Assembly (NCBI GenBank): GCA_000153145.1
Contig: CH672415.1
Span: 1,100,419 to 1,164,418 of the forward strand
Direction of reading: 5' to 3'
Origin: a marine actinobacterium PHSC20C1
Lineage (GTDB): Bacteria; Actinomycetota; Actinomycetes; Actinomycetales; Microbacteriaceae
Length of the DNA: 64,000 nt
In this document: positions 44,158 to 51,947 of the stretch, piece after piece
Numbering within the stretch: the first letter of the stretch is position 1
Layout: every line of letters starts with the position of its first letter
Translations under genes and position numbers: made by a program
The notes under the pieces: generated by a model
Databases searched by the model: none
Told to the model about the DNA's origin: nothing
Seen by the model: only the letters and a program-made list of their open reading frames with translations

Positions 44158-45927
44158 ATGACTGAACTGTTGATCGTGATGGTGGTCGCGCTTGTCGTGA
44201 TCGCCGGCGCAACTCTTGTTGGCCCTCGCCTCGGCGTGGCATCGCCGCTCGTCTTGGTGGCGATTGGTGTCGTCGCGAGCCTCGTAGTTCCGGCGTTTAG
44301 TTCGGTGGAGATTGGCCCTGAACTCATTCTTCTCGGCATCCTGCCGCCGCTGCTTTATTCGACTGCGGTGTCGCTGCCGACGATGAACTTTCGCCGCGAA
44401 TTTGGCGCGATCAGCGGTCTTTCGGTCGCTCTTGTCGTTGGCACATCGCTCATCCTGGGCGTGTTCTTCACTCTGGTGATTCCCGGACTCGGGTTCGCGT
44501 GGGGTGTCGCGCTCGGCGCAATCATTAGTCCAACGGATGCTGTCGCGGCATCCATAGTCAAGCAGACGCCGGTGTCGAAGCGGGTGGTGGCGATGCTCGA
44601 CGGAGAGAGCCTGCTCAATGATGCCTCTGCACTTACTCTGCTGCGGGCGGCAATTGTGGCAACGGCTGCTTCGTTTTCGTTTTGGGGTGTTGTTGCCTCG
44701 TTCACGTATTCCGTCATTGTTGCTCTCCTCATTGGTGGCGCGGTTGGGTGGCTGAACCTAGAAGTGCGCAAGCGAATCACGGATCCGACCGTCAACACTG
44801 CGCTGTCGTTTACCGTTCCCTTTGTGGCCGCTATCCCTGCGGAGCTTGTGGGGGCTTCTGGATTGGTCGCGGCGGTCGTTGCTGGATTGGTGACTGGCGT
44901 TCGCGCGGCACGGGTTCTTTCTCCCCAAAATCGGCTTTCGGATTCTCAAAATTGGCGCATGATCGAGTTGGTGCTCGAGGGCGGCATTTTCTTGTTGATG
45001 GGGCTTCAGATTTCGAGCGTCCTCACCGATGTTGAGAACGATAACGCCGGCATCAAGGCTGCGCTCCTTATCGCGGTGGGAGCACTAGTTCTCACCGTCC
45101 TAGTTCGCGCTGCTTTTGTGGCCCCACTATTGGCTGTGCTTTCTTATCGCTCACGAAGGCACGCCAAGATGAAGCCTCGAATGCAGGTGATTCAGAACAG
45201 GCTGACCACGCCGCAAGAGATTCTGGATGCGCCGGAGCATCCGAGCGGGCTAACTCCCACAAAGTCGGCGCGCTACGTTGACCGTGTCACATCGCTGGTG
45301 ACGCGCTCTCTTGCCGATATCGATTACTTCTTGCACGAACCGCTGGGATGGCGAGAGGGCACCACAGTGGTGTGGGCCGGTATGCGCGGCGCAATCACTG
45401 TTGCGGCGGCGCAGTCTCTCCCGATTGACACTCCCCTGCGCTCAACCCTGGTGCTCATCGCGTTTGCAGTCGCTGTTCTGTCACTTCTGGTTCAGGGCGG
45501 CACTATTGGCGCTCTCGTTAGGCGCATCGCTCCTGCCGTAGACGATGCGGTGGTGGATGAGAGAGCCACGGCCGAGCGCACTAGGCTCTTCGCGCTTCTC
45601 AAGGCAAGCGCGGCGACGGTGCCAACACCGGCCGCGTTGAGCGTCGAGGCAGAAGTTGGGGCTGTAGAAATCGGCGCTGTAGACGGCAATCAGCTGGATG
45701 GCGGCGATCACGCGGCGACCGCGGACGACGATGCTGATTACGCACCTCGCCGTGCTCGTTTCGAGGCTGACAAACAGCACCGGCTCGAGGTCATCGGTGC
45801 TCAGCGCACAGCTCTTCTCGATGCGCGCGATAACGGAATTTTCGACGCCGATCTGCTCGAGAATGCCCTAGATAATCTCGATGCGACCCAAATCACACTG
45901 GAGATGCGCGGCAAGTCGGATGTGTAG
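44158..45927 (+). CDS. Na+/H+ antiporter, CPA1 family
   Basis: This 589-residue membrane protein has about twelve helices and a long cytoplasmic tail. The ion-binding segment is IISPTDAVAASIV and the conserved LDGESLLNDASALTLL follows. VVWAGMRGAITVAAAQSLP is the late-helix signature. The tail (about 440-589) is charged and may be regulatory. The ATG at 44158 has AAGG 8 nt upstream. It leads a probable operon with two small-molecule-unrelated membrane genes of unknown function. Confidence 0.92.
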   Translation: MTELLIVMVVALVVIAGATLVGPRLGVASPLVLVAIGVVASLVVPAFSSVEIGPELILLGILPPLLYSTAVSLPTMNFRREFGAISGLSVALVVGTSLILGVFFTLVIPGLGFAWGVALGAIISPTDAVAASIVKQTPVSKRVVAMLDGESLLNDASALTLLRAAIVATAASFSFWGVVASFTYSVIVALLIGGAVGWLNLEVRKRITDPTVNTALSFTVPFVAAIPAELVGASGLVAAVVAGLVTGVRAARVLSPQNRLSDSQNWRMIELVLEGGIFLLMGLQISSVLTDVENDNAGIKAALLIAVGALVLTVLVRAAFVAPLLAVLSYRSRRHAKMKPRMQVIQNRLTTPQEILDAPEHPSGLTPTKSARYVDRVTSLVTRSLADIDYFLHEPLGWREGTTVVWAGMRGAITVAAAQSLPIDTPLRSTLVLIAFAVAVLSLLVQGGTIGALVRRIAPAVDDAVVDERATAERTRLFALLKASAATVPTPAALSVEAEVGAVEIGAVDGNQLDGGDHAATADDDADYAPRRARFEADKQHRLEVIGAQRTALLDARDNGIFDADLLENALDNLDATQITLEMRGKSDV

Positions 45928-45954
45928 GCAACGCTGAGGGTGCATGATGTCCTC

Positions 45955-46413
45955 ATGAAGCAGGATTCCTCACGACCGGATCGAACTCTCATTGCGATCC
46001 TTTCCATCATCGCCGCCATTGTGGTGATTGCCCTCGTCGTGGTCTTCACTCGGGGCGGAGCCGCGGAGGTTGACCCCACGACGCCTGAGGGTGTTGTGCA
46101 GTCGTATTCGCTGGCAGTTGTTGAGAGCGACTATTCGGCGGCGCGCGATTTTTTGTCGACCGAACTGCGTGAGAATTGCGACAAAGCTGACCTGAACACG
46201 ATTCAGGGACTGCGGATGACCGTCATTTCGTCAATCATCAACGATGACACTGCCGTGGTGCGGGTTTCGATGGAGCGCGGGAGCGTCGATTTCGGCGGAT
46301 CAGGCTATGTGTCTGAGGAAGTGTTCAGCCTCGTACTTGAGAACGACCTATGGAAGATTGAGTCAGCTCCGTGGGATCTGACCCTCTGCTACAACCAAGG
46401 GATAAGCGAATGA
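45955..46413 (+). CDS. Membrane-anchored NTF2-like (DUF4878-type) protein
   Basis: This 152-residue protein has an N-terminal anchor helix (about 13-35), then an external domain reading TTPEGVVQSYSLAVVESDYSAARDFLS. It ends VLENDLWKIESAPWDLTLCYN, a pattern of cystatin/NTF2-like lipoprotein domains such as DUF4878. The ATG at 45955 is chosen over a GTG at 45940. It overlaps the next gene by ATGA. Function unknown. Confidence 0.75.
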   Translation: MKQDSSRPDRTLIAILSIIAAIVVIALVVVFTRGGAAEVDPTTPEGVVQSYSLAVVESDYSAARDFLSTELRENCDKADLNTIQGLRMTVISSIINDDTAVVRVSMERGSVDFGGSGYVSEEVFSLVLENDLWKIESAPWDLTLCYNQGISE

Positions 46414-48035
46414 CGTCAATGAGCGCGGCTCCGGCGGTCGGCGGCGTGCAAACGGTGCGCCGCGTCATCACGTACCTGTTGCTCGCGACGACGGTGATTA
46501 TTGCCGCGAGTGGTGTCAGCGGGCTCCTCGATCGCTTGTTCTCGGCGAGCCGCGTCGAGGTCAGTTTCGACAATTACGGTTTGGCGACATCGTTGGCTTC
46601 TGCCCTGATCGCCGGCCCCCTTGCAGCTTTGCTGTGGTGGTTGACGTGGCGGGACGCGGCAATGGCCCGCGACCGGGCCTCCGTTGTCTGGCCTGTTTAT
46701 CTCATGCTTATGTCGACTGTGGCTTTGCTGACGTCAACAATTTCGCTCTTCACGTGGGCTTCGGACGCCATTGTGAGTGGCTGGCAACCGTATGGGCTCG
46801 CGGCGGGACTTGTGTGGGCGCTGGTATGGGCGTGGCATTACTGGATGTGGCGTCACCCCAGCAAGGCACCGACCCGGTTGCCGGGCGCGGCACCCGCAAT
46901 CGCGTCCCTTATCGGCCTCACGTACGCTGCCGGTGGTGTGGTGTGGGCTCTCGGCCAACTCATTGATTCTGCGGTGGATGCTGCGCTCGGCTCGGTAGTG
47001 ATCAGCGATCCGGTGTGGCAGCTGGTGTTGCAGGGGCTGGTGTGGGCTGTCGGCGGTGCGCTGTTGTGGTGGTGGCATTGGTTGCGTGTTGGTGTGCGGG
47101 AGCAGTCTCACGGTTTTGCGAATGTTCTTCTTGTCTTTATTGCGGGTATCGCCTCGTTTGCGCTGTTTGCTGCGGGCATCGTGGTCGCGCTCACCGCGAT
47201 TCTTGAGCTGATAACGGCGTCGCCGCAGCCTCTCGCTGTCACGCTTGAGCCTCTAGGGATCGCGATTGCTAATGCGGTCGTCGGGGCTCTCGTGCTGGTT
47301 TATCACGCCCGTATTGTCACTGGGCGTTCGGCCGGGGTGCGTTCGGCTACGAAACTCGCGAGTGCGGGTGTTTCGCTCGCGTATGCGGCGTCGGGTGTTG
47401 GCGTGATCGTGAATGCGTTGCTCGCTACGTCGAGTAGTTCGCTTATTGAGGGCAACATCCGCAGTCTGCTGTTGGGTGGGCTCAGTGCTCTGATCGTGGG
47501 TGGTTTGCTCTGGTGGGTGACGTGGCGGCCTGTGGAGGCGTCAACGACCGAGCGCGTTGCAACCCCTGGCCGACGCATCTATCTGGTGATCATTTTTGGT
47601 CTCAGCGCTCTGGTGGCCCTCATCACGTTGCTTGTGATCGGGTTCCAACTGTTCTCGTTCTTGCTTGATAGTGGCAGCGGTGAAAGCTTCGTTGAGCGTT
47701 CACGTCAGGCTCTCGGGCTTCTCACGGCCACGCTTCTTGTTGCTTCCTATCACTTTGCGATTTGGCGAAACGATCGCCACTCTGACGTTGCCGACGAACG
47801 CGTTCAGCGCATCGGCCGTGTGACGCTTGTCGCTTCTGGCGATAGCGCCGAAATTGTGGACGCCGTTCGTGCCTCGACGGGCGCTAGGGTCACAGTGCTT
47901 CAGCGTGCAGATGCAGTGCTGCGGGAGCCGGATGTCGCGGCAACCGTTGCGGCCCTTGACGGTGTCGAGGCGGCGCATGTGCTCGTCGTGGCCGGGGTGA
48001 AGGGCAAGGTTGCAGTTATTCCGCTCCACGGCTGA
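46410..48035 (+). CDS. Multi-pass membrane protein with repeated DUF5671-like domains
   Basis: This 541-residue protein has about twelve or more membrane helices in repeated units, each with a WW or WWxTWR-type loop (LLWWLTWRDA, LLWWWHWLR, LLWWVTWRPV). This is the pattern of DUF5671. A soluble C-terminal domain of about 80 residues follows (VTLVASGDSAEIVDAVRA to the end) and has no family I recognise. It is coupled to the upstream anchored protein gene and perhaps to the antiporter. Confidence 0.8.
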   Translation: MTSMSAAPAVGGVQTVRRVITYLLLATTVIIAASGVSGLLDRLFSASRVEVSFDNYGLATSLASALIAGPLAALLWWLTWRDAAMARDRASVVWPVYLMLMSTVALLTSTISLFTWASDAIVSGWQPYGLAAGLVWALVWAWHYWMWRHPSKAPTRLPGAAPAIASLIGLTYAAGGVVWALGQLIDSAVDAALGSVVISDPVWQLVLQGLVWAVGGALLWWWHWLRVGVREQSHGFANVLLVFIAGIASFALFAAGIVVALTAILELITASPQPLAVTLEPLGIAIANAVVGALVLVYHARIVTGRSAGVRSATKLASAGVSLAYAASGVGVIVNALLATSSSSLIEGNIRSLLLGGLSALIVGGLLWWVTWRPVEASTTERVATPGRRIYLVIIFGLSALVALITLLVIGFQLFSFLLDSGSGESFVERSRQALGLLTATLLVASYHFAIWRNDRHSDVADERVQRIGRVTLVASGDSAEIVDAVRASTGARVTVLQRADAVLREPDVAATVAALDGVEAAHVLVVAGVKGKVAVIPLHG

Positions 48036-48151
48036 GCTCGCCTGACTGCGGAGATTGCGGGGCCTGCTCTTTCCAACGGACGCGCATGAGTACCGATCCC
48101 TCCAGCGAGAATGCCGCTGACGGGGACCGGTACCCTCGGTTGTTCCGTCGG
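48036..48151. other. Intergenic stretch between converging genes
   Basis: I see no gene or strong hairpin between the DUF5671-like gene and the converging XRE regulator gene. Confidence 0.5.
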
Positions 48152-48346
48152 TCACTGTTCGTCGATAAAGATCTCCTCAACGGTCCGGTCGAAGAGCTTG
48201 GCGATGCGGTATGCAACCGGCAGGCTCGGGTCGAACTTTTCCTTTTCGATCGCGTTTATCGTCTGTCGTGACACATTCACGCGCTCCGCCAGATCGGCCT
48301 GGGTCCAATCGCGCTCGGCTCGAAGGGCCTTCATGTGGTTCTTCAC
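48152..48346 (-). CDS. XRE family transcriptional regulator
   Basis: This 64-residue single-domain helix-turn-helix protein begins MKNHMKALRAERDWTQADL and continues SRQTINAIEKEKFDPSLP. It is typical of small stand-alone regulators encoded with a membrane partner. Its GTG start overlaps the stop of the upstream gene by 4 bp (GTGA), so it is translationally coupled. It is the likely ligand of two palindromes in the operon promoter. Confidence 0.9.
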   Translation of the reverse strand: MKNHMKALRAERDWTQADLAERVNVSRQTINAIEKEKFDPSLPVAYRIAKLFDRTVEEIFIDEQ

Positions 48347-48756
48347 CGGTATCTCACGCTTCCAACAACCGTGGCGACAAGATAGACAATGGCCATCAGG
48401 CTGCAAAGGGAGGCAATACCGATGTCAAGGGTGACGAGACCGATGCTGTGAGCTGCGGCATAGGCGAATCCGCCCACCAGTCCCGCCCCCAGCGCCACGG
48501 CGATCGCATCCAAAATGATCTTCCGTTGCAGCTCATCCCTTCCCCGGAGATAGCGGGCATGCGCGACGATCCATCCGATGCCGGCAATGAGATTGGCAGC
48601 AATCAGAATCCAGCCAGCGACCTGCAGGGAGTCCCCTAGAAAGCCAGGGCCAAACGTGGTTAAGGCAAGGGTCACGAGCCACGCAAATGTCCAGATTGCC
48701 AGTCCGAAAGAGTTCCTTTTGGCACGCGTATTGATGGTCTGTTTACTATCTTGCAC
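48343..48756 (-). CDS. Small four-helix membrane protein (DUF2178-like)
   Basis: This 137-residue protein has four predicted membrane helices and a cytoplasmic RYLRGRDELQRKIILDAIA segment between helices two and three. That motif is typical of small membrane partners of XRE regulators. The GTG start has GGAGG 8 nt upstream. It is the first gene of a two-gene operon with a clear promoter and two operators. Confidence 0.8.
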   Translation of the reverse strand: MQDSKQTINTRAKRNSFGLAIWTFAWLVTLALTTFGPGFLGDSLQVAGWILIAANLIAGIGWIVAHARYLRGRDELQRKIILDAIAVALGAGLVGGFAYAAAHSIGLVTLDIGIASLCSLMAIVYLVATVVGSVRYR

Positions 48757-48775
48757 GGGTTATTCCTCCATTTGA

Positions 48776-48791
48776 GTCAAGTACACTTGAC
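48776..48791. promoter_or_regulatory. Operator 1 of the XRE operon
   Basis: GTCAAGT-AC-ACTTGAC is a perfect inverted repeat lying just downstream of the -10 box, over the expected transcription start. Confidence 0.8.
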
Positions 48792-48820
48792 ACGCTAGGC
48801 CGCGTTGATCACCGTGTCAA
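48792..48820 (-). promoter_or_regulatory. Consensus promoter of the XRE operon
   Basis: On the minus strand a perfect TTGACA -35 box is followed by exactly 17 bp and a TAGCGT -10 box. It is bracketed by two copies of the same palindrome. Confidence 0.8.
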
Positions 48821-48831
48821 GTGTACTTGTC
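48816..48831. promoter_or_regulatory. Operator 2 of the XRE operon
   Basis: GTCAAGT-GT-ACTTGTC repeats operator 1 with one mismatch and overlaps the -35 box. Its centre is 40 bp from that of operator 1, about four helical turns. Confidence 0.75.
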
Positions 48832-48856
48832 ATTTTGCTGTTGAGCCGCCTCGGCG

Positions 48857-49195
48857 TTGACCTTGCTCGTCGATAGCACGTCGACCGAGGTCAGGTCTCC
48901 GATGCGAGCGCTAGGAGCATCTGAGAACATCCGGGAAAAATTCGGCGGCAGTGAGCCGGTGATCTCGCGCGAAGTCTCTTCACGCGCCAGTCCGCAAGAT
49001 GCGGGCCATGAGTTCTACTGCAGCACTCCGCGCCTCGCTCGCTTCGAAGTCAACACGCAGCGACCCTCGACACCATTGATGCGCTCGAAGTTGGGCCCAT
49101 TGCGCTCACAGAATCTCAGCTGGATGGGGAGTTGCGGGCCTCGCACAATCGCTGCCACAATCAAGTTACAGACCGGGGCTAAGCAGGGAGCACGA
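48857..49195 (+). other. Leader region upstream of the SLATT-like gene, no clear gene
   Basis: This 339-bp stretch is open in the frame of the next gene. The translated sequence has no membrane or fold pattern I recognise and a composition unlike its neighbours. The downstream ATG has its own ribosome site. It may hold a promoter, or a decayed gene fragment. Confidence 0.35.
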
Positions 49196-49786
49196 ATGTC
49201 AGATGTGAAGGCCATCGAGTTCTGGCAAAAGGAAGTCCACTACTACGAGAGCCGTGCTCGTGAGTCGGGGCGGCAAGGGTTTCTCATGGTGGCCGCGGGA
49301 ATTCCTATTCTTGCTGCGGCGGGAACCGCAATCGTCATCACCGAGAGCCCGCTCGCACTTGCTGGCATACCGGTGCTTTTCTCCATTATTTTTGCGACTG
49401 CAGTGCGCAATCTCGACGAGATGCACCGGCTTGCCCTGCAGTACGACCGCGCGGAAGTTCAACTCCTTCTGGCGACACGTCACTCCGACTCGCACGCTGC
49501 ATATTTACCGTGGTTACTCGGCGACAAGCAACTCCCAGGTCGAGGCGACGCGGAGCGCATCTGGTCGATAATCTCAGCAATAATCCTCGTGATCATCCTC
49601 GCTGTCACCTTCTATAAGATGATCGACAATGTGCCAGTTTCGCTTTTCTGGGCGCTTGCCGCTTTCTGCGTAGGAGCAATCTCATTCCTCACGACCCTCT
49701 ACCTAAAGGTGCTGGTCGCAGCAACCCGCGGACGCACAGCATTTGCCAAAGAGGCAACTGTAATTCTGGGCCTAGGTACCGAGTAG
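49196..49786 (+). CDS. Four-helix membrane protein, SLATT/DUF4231-like
   Basis: This 196-residue protein starts with an amphipathic helix (EFWQKEVHYYESRARESGRQ) followed by two membrane helices, a conserved-looking RNLDEMHRLALQYDRAEVQLL helix split as RNLDEMHRLAL and QYDRAEVQLL, then two more helices. The first half resembles SLATT or DUF4231 domains, which are pore-like effectors in some nucleotide-signalled defence systems. No cyclase or SMODS partner gene is next to it. GGGAG lies 5 nt before the ATG. The family assignment is a resemblance, not a proof. Confidence 0.6.
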   Translation: MSDVKAIEFWQKEVHYYESRARESGRQGFLMVAAGIPILAAAGTAIVITESPLALAGIPVLFSIIFATAVRNLDEMHRLALQYDRAEVQLLLATRHSDSHAAYLPWLLGDKQLPGRGDAERIWSIISAIILVIILAVTFYKMIDNVPVSLFWALAAFCVGAISFLTTLYLKVLVAATRGRTAFAKEATVILGLGTE

Positions 49787-49828
49787 CCCACCGCCCGAGT
49801 GCAGTTGCCAGAACTCGCGAGAAAATGA

Positions 49829-49855
49829 AAAAGCCCGGCGTGAGCCGGGCTTGGC
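49829..49855 (-). terminator. Intrinsic terminator after tRNA-Gln
   Basis: AAGCCCGGC and GCCGGGCTT form a perfect 9-bp stem with a four-base loop. On the minus strand it is followed by TTTTTCATTTT. Confidence 0.85.
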
Positions 49856-49879
49856 GGGAGTTGCTCCCTAGATGTTTTG

Positions 49880-49951
49880 CTGGGGTACCTGGACTCGAAC
49901 CAAGAACAAAAGAATCAGAATCTTCCGTGTTGCCAATTACACCATACCCCA
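49880..49951 (-). tRNA. tRNA-Gln (anticodon CUG)
   Basis: A 72-nt cloverleaf folds with acceptor TGGGGTA/TACCCCA, anticodon stem GAAGA/TCTTT around TTCTGAT, and a T-loop with GTTCGAG. The anticodon CTG occupies 49916-49918. The discriminator is G and CCA is not encoded. Confidence 0.96.
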
Positions 49952-50018
49952 CAGGATTCAGCCGCAGCCGAACCGATTTACTACTTTAGCGCATCCTGAG
50001 CGGGCTGTGGTTCACCCC

Positions 50019-50047
50019 TTGACGTCATATAGGACTTGTCCTATATT
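50019..50047 (+). promoter_or_regulatory. Leaderless promoter with embedded operator, padR operon
   Basis: TTGACG and TATATT are spaced by exactly 17 bp, and the ATG follows the -10 box by 6 nt. A perfect palindrome TATAGGAC-TT-GTCCTATA (50028-50045) fills the spacer and enters the -10 box, the expected place for PadR autorepression. Confidence 0.8.
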
Positions 50048-50053
50048 CAGTAC

Positions 50054-50605
50054 ATGTCCCTCCTTCACGCGGTGCTCGGCTTCGTCGCGATCCAGCCAAT
50101 GACCGGCTATGAACTCGGCAAAGCGTTCTCGACAACTGCCGCACACTTTTGGCCAGCCGATCAGTCACAGCTCTACCGCACCCTCCATCGCGCCGAAGCC
50201 GACGGTCTCGTTGAAAGCACCACCGTCGAGCAGACAACACGACCCGACCGCCGCTTGTACTCATTACTCGATCCAGGTCGAGAGGCATTGGATGCGTGGC
50301 TGGCCTCCCCCCTCGAACCAGACAACTCCCGCGAACCTTTTCTACTGAGGCTATTCTTCGCCGCATCGCTCGGCACCGCCGGCGTTATCGAACTGCTCGA
50401 CCAACGTCGCTCCGCTGCCGTCGAACTCCTCACCACGCTCGACGCTCTCGCCTCGAGCGCTCCCCAGAAACCCTCGAAAACGACTCTCGCCATTCACCTG
50501 CAATACGCAACGCTCGAATCGGGACGAACCCACGCACGCGCCGAGATTACTTGGCTCGATGAGCTTCGTGCCCAACTCACCGACTACAAGGAGTCCGCTC
50601 AATGA
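50054..50605 (+). CDS. PadR family transcriptional regulator
   Basis: This 183-residue PadR regulator begins MSLLHAVLGFVAIQPMTGYEL and has a winged helix with QLYRTLHRAEADGLVES and DRRLYSLLDPGREALDAWL. A C-terminal helical dimerisation domain follows (VirR/PadR-C type). The ATG at 50054 follows its -10 box by 6 nt. It overlaps the next membrane-protein gene by ATGA, so it probably controls that gene. Confidence 0.92.
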   Translation: MSLLHAVLGFVAIQPMTGYELGKAFSTTAAHFWPADQSQLYRTLHRAEADGLVESTTVEQTTRPDRRLYSLLDPGREALDAWLASPLEPDNSREPFLLRLFFAASLGTAGVIELLDQRRSAAVELLTTLDALASSAPQKPSKTTLAIHLQYATLESGRTHARAEITWLDELRAQLTDYKESAQ

Positions 50606-51045
50606 ATGACCACGCCAACCCCATCCACCGCGCTGCGCGCATCGGCGCCACTATCGCAGCCGTGCTCTTCACCCTCGTCGCGCTCTTCCAACTCGCAGTC
50701 GTTCTCGGAGCACCCCTCGGCGAGCTCACCCAAGGTGGGGCGAACAAAGGCACGCTCCCCGCTCAGGGCCGCGTCATTGCGGGCGTCTCAGCCGCCCTCG
50801 TTCTCGTCATGGCAGCAGCAATGCTCGCTCGCACCGAACGTGGTCCCGCGAGATTCGCCCCACGCAGAATCATCGCCGTGCTCGCCTGGATCACCACCGC
50901 CTATGCGGGTGCGGGCGTCATCCTGAATCTCATCACGCCAAGTGCCATCGAACGAGCAGTCTGGGCCCCCGTCACAGCGGTGATGTTCGCAGCTTGTCTC
51001 GTCACCATGCTGCTAACGCGTGGCCGGGCGGCACGTGATTCTTAG
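50602..51045 (+). CDS. Small four-helix membrane protein of unknown function
   Basis: This 147-residue protein has four predicted membrane helices (about 16-37, 58-77, 91-110, 120-140). It is coupled to padR by a 4-bp overlap, as PadR-controlled membrane genes often are. Its stop interlocks with that of the converging oxidoreductase gene in a shared TTAG. I do not recognise the family. Confidence 0.8.
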   Translation: MNDHANPIHRAARIGATIAAVLFTLVALFQLAVVLGAPLGELTQGGANKGTLPAQGRVIAGVSAALVLVMAAAMLARTERGPARFAPRRIIAVLAWITTAYAGAGVILNLITPSAIERAVWAPVTAVMFAACLVTMLLTRGRAARDS

Positions 51046-51947
51046 AGCAAGTCGCGGTTGATAACCGCGGCAACCTCAGCGCCGTCACCCGCGGCAACGA
51101 TGAGCTGCTGAGGCCCGGGCGGGGTAGCATCACCAATCGCATACGCTCCCGCCGTGGTGGTGCGGCCGGCAGCGTCCACGACAATCAGCCCCTCCGCGTC
51201 GAGCGCGAGCTGCAAGCCCGCCGCATAGTCGAGCGCCGTCTCATAGTCGGGGCGCACAAACGCGGCCTCGCGCGCAACAGTCTCGCCGTCGGCCAGCACA
51301 ACACCATTCAGGCCATCACGGTCGCCCGCGACATCCGCCACCTCACGACGATCCACGCGAACACCACGCTCAGCGAGCATCGCCTCATCGGCCTCGCTCA
51401 CGTGACCGACGCCCTGCGTGAAGACAATCAGATCGAGGCTCCACTGGGACAACAACAACGCCCGCTCGGCCAGGTCATCCGTATGCCCAATCAGCGCAAT
51501 CGCCCGATCCGCATACTCATACCCGTCACACTCCATGCACGAATGGATGCTCGTCCCATAGAACGCGCGCAGCGTCGGCAACTTCGGCAGCACCTCACGC
51601 AACCCCGTCGCGATCAGCACAGCGCGGGTCGTGACCGCTCCCCCACGATGTGTCACCGTGAAGCCAGACCCGGCACTTGCCAGCGGCTCAATACTCTCAA
51701 CGATCGTGCGCTCAAACGAGACGTTCGGATACTGCTCAAGCTCCTCGCGACCCATCTTGCGCAGCTCAAGAGGAGAAATACCATCACGGCTCAAAAAGCC
51801 GTGCGAGTGAAACGTCGCCGAATTGCGGGGACGATTGCTGTCGAGCACGAGAGTGCGACGACGTGCTCGCGCCAGATTCAGCGCAGCACTCAGTCCGGCC
51901 GGTCCGCCGCCGACAATGACAACATCCCAGTCGAACCGCTCACTCAT
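51042..51947 (-). CDS. FAD-dependent oxidoreductase, thioredoxin reductase-like
   Basis: This 301-residue flavoprotein has the FAD motif [21 protein letters not shown] and a TrxB-like NADPH domain. A redox-active CxxC stands in [11 protein letters not shown], and the C-terminal FAD motif is [15 protein letters not shown]. It resembles short TrxB paralogues. No thioredoxin gene is beside it. It overlaps gltX by 4 bp and is probably co-transcribed from the gltX promoter. Confidence 0.88.
   Translation of the reverse strand: MSERFDWDVVIVGGGPAGLSAALNLARARRRTLVLDSNRPRNSATFHSHGFLSRDGISPLELRKMGREELEQYPNVSFERTIVESIEPLASAGSGFTVTHRGGAVTTRAVLIATGLREVLPKLPTLRAFYGTSIHSCMECDGYEYADRAIALIGHTDDLAERALLLSQWSLDLIVFTQGVGHVSEADEAMLAERGVRVDRREVADVAGDRDGLNGVVLADGETVAREAAFVRPDYETALDYAAGLQLALDAEGLIVVDAAGRTTTAGAYAIGDATPPGPQQLIVAAGDGAEVAAVINRDLL

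Noticed and set aside
49880-49951. tRNA-Gln as an integration site for a mobile element
   Set aside because: I found no integrase, no repeat of the tRNA 3' end and no phage genes nearby.
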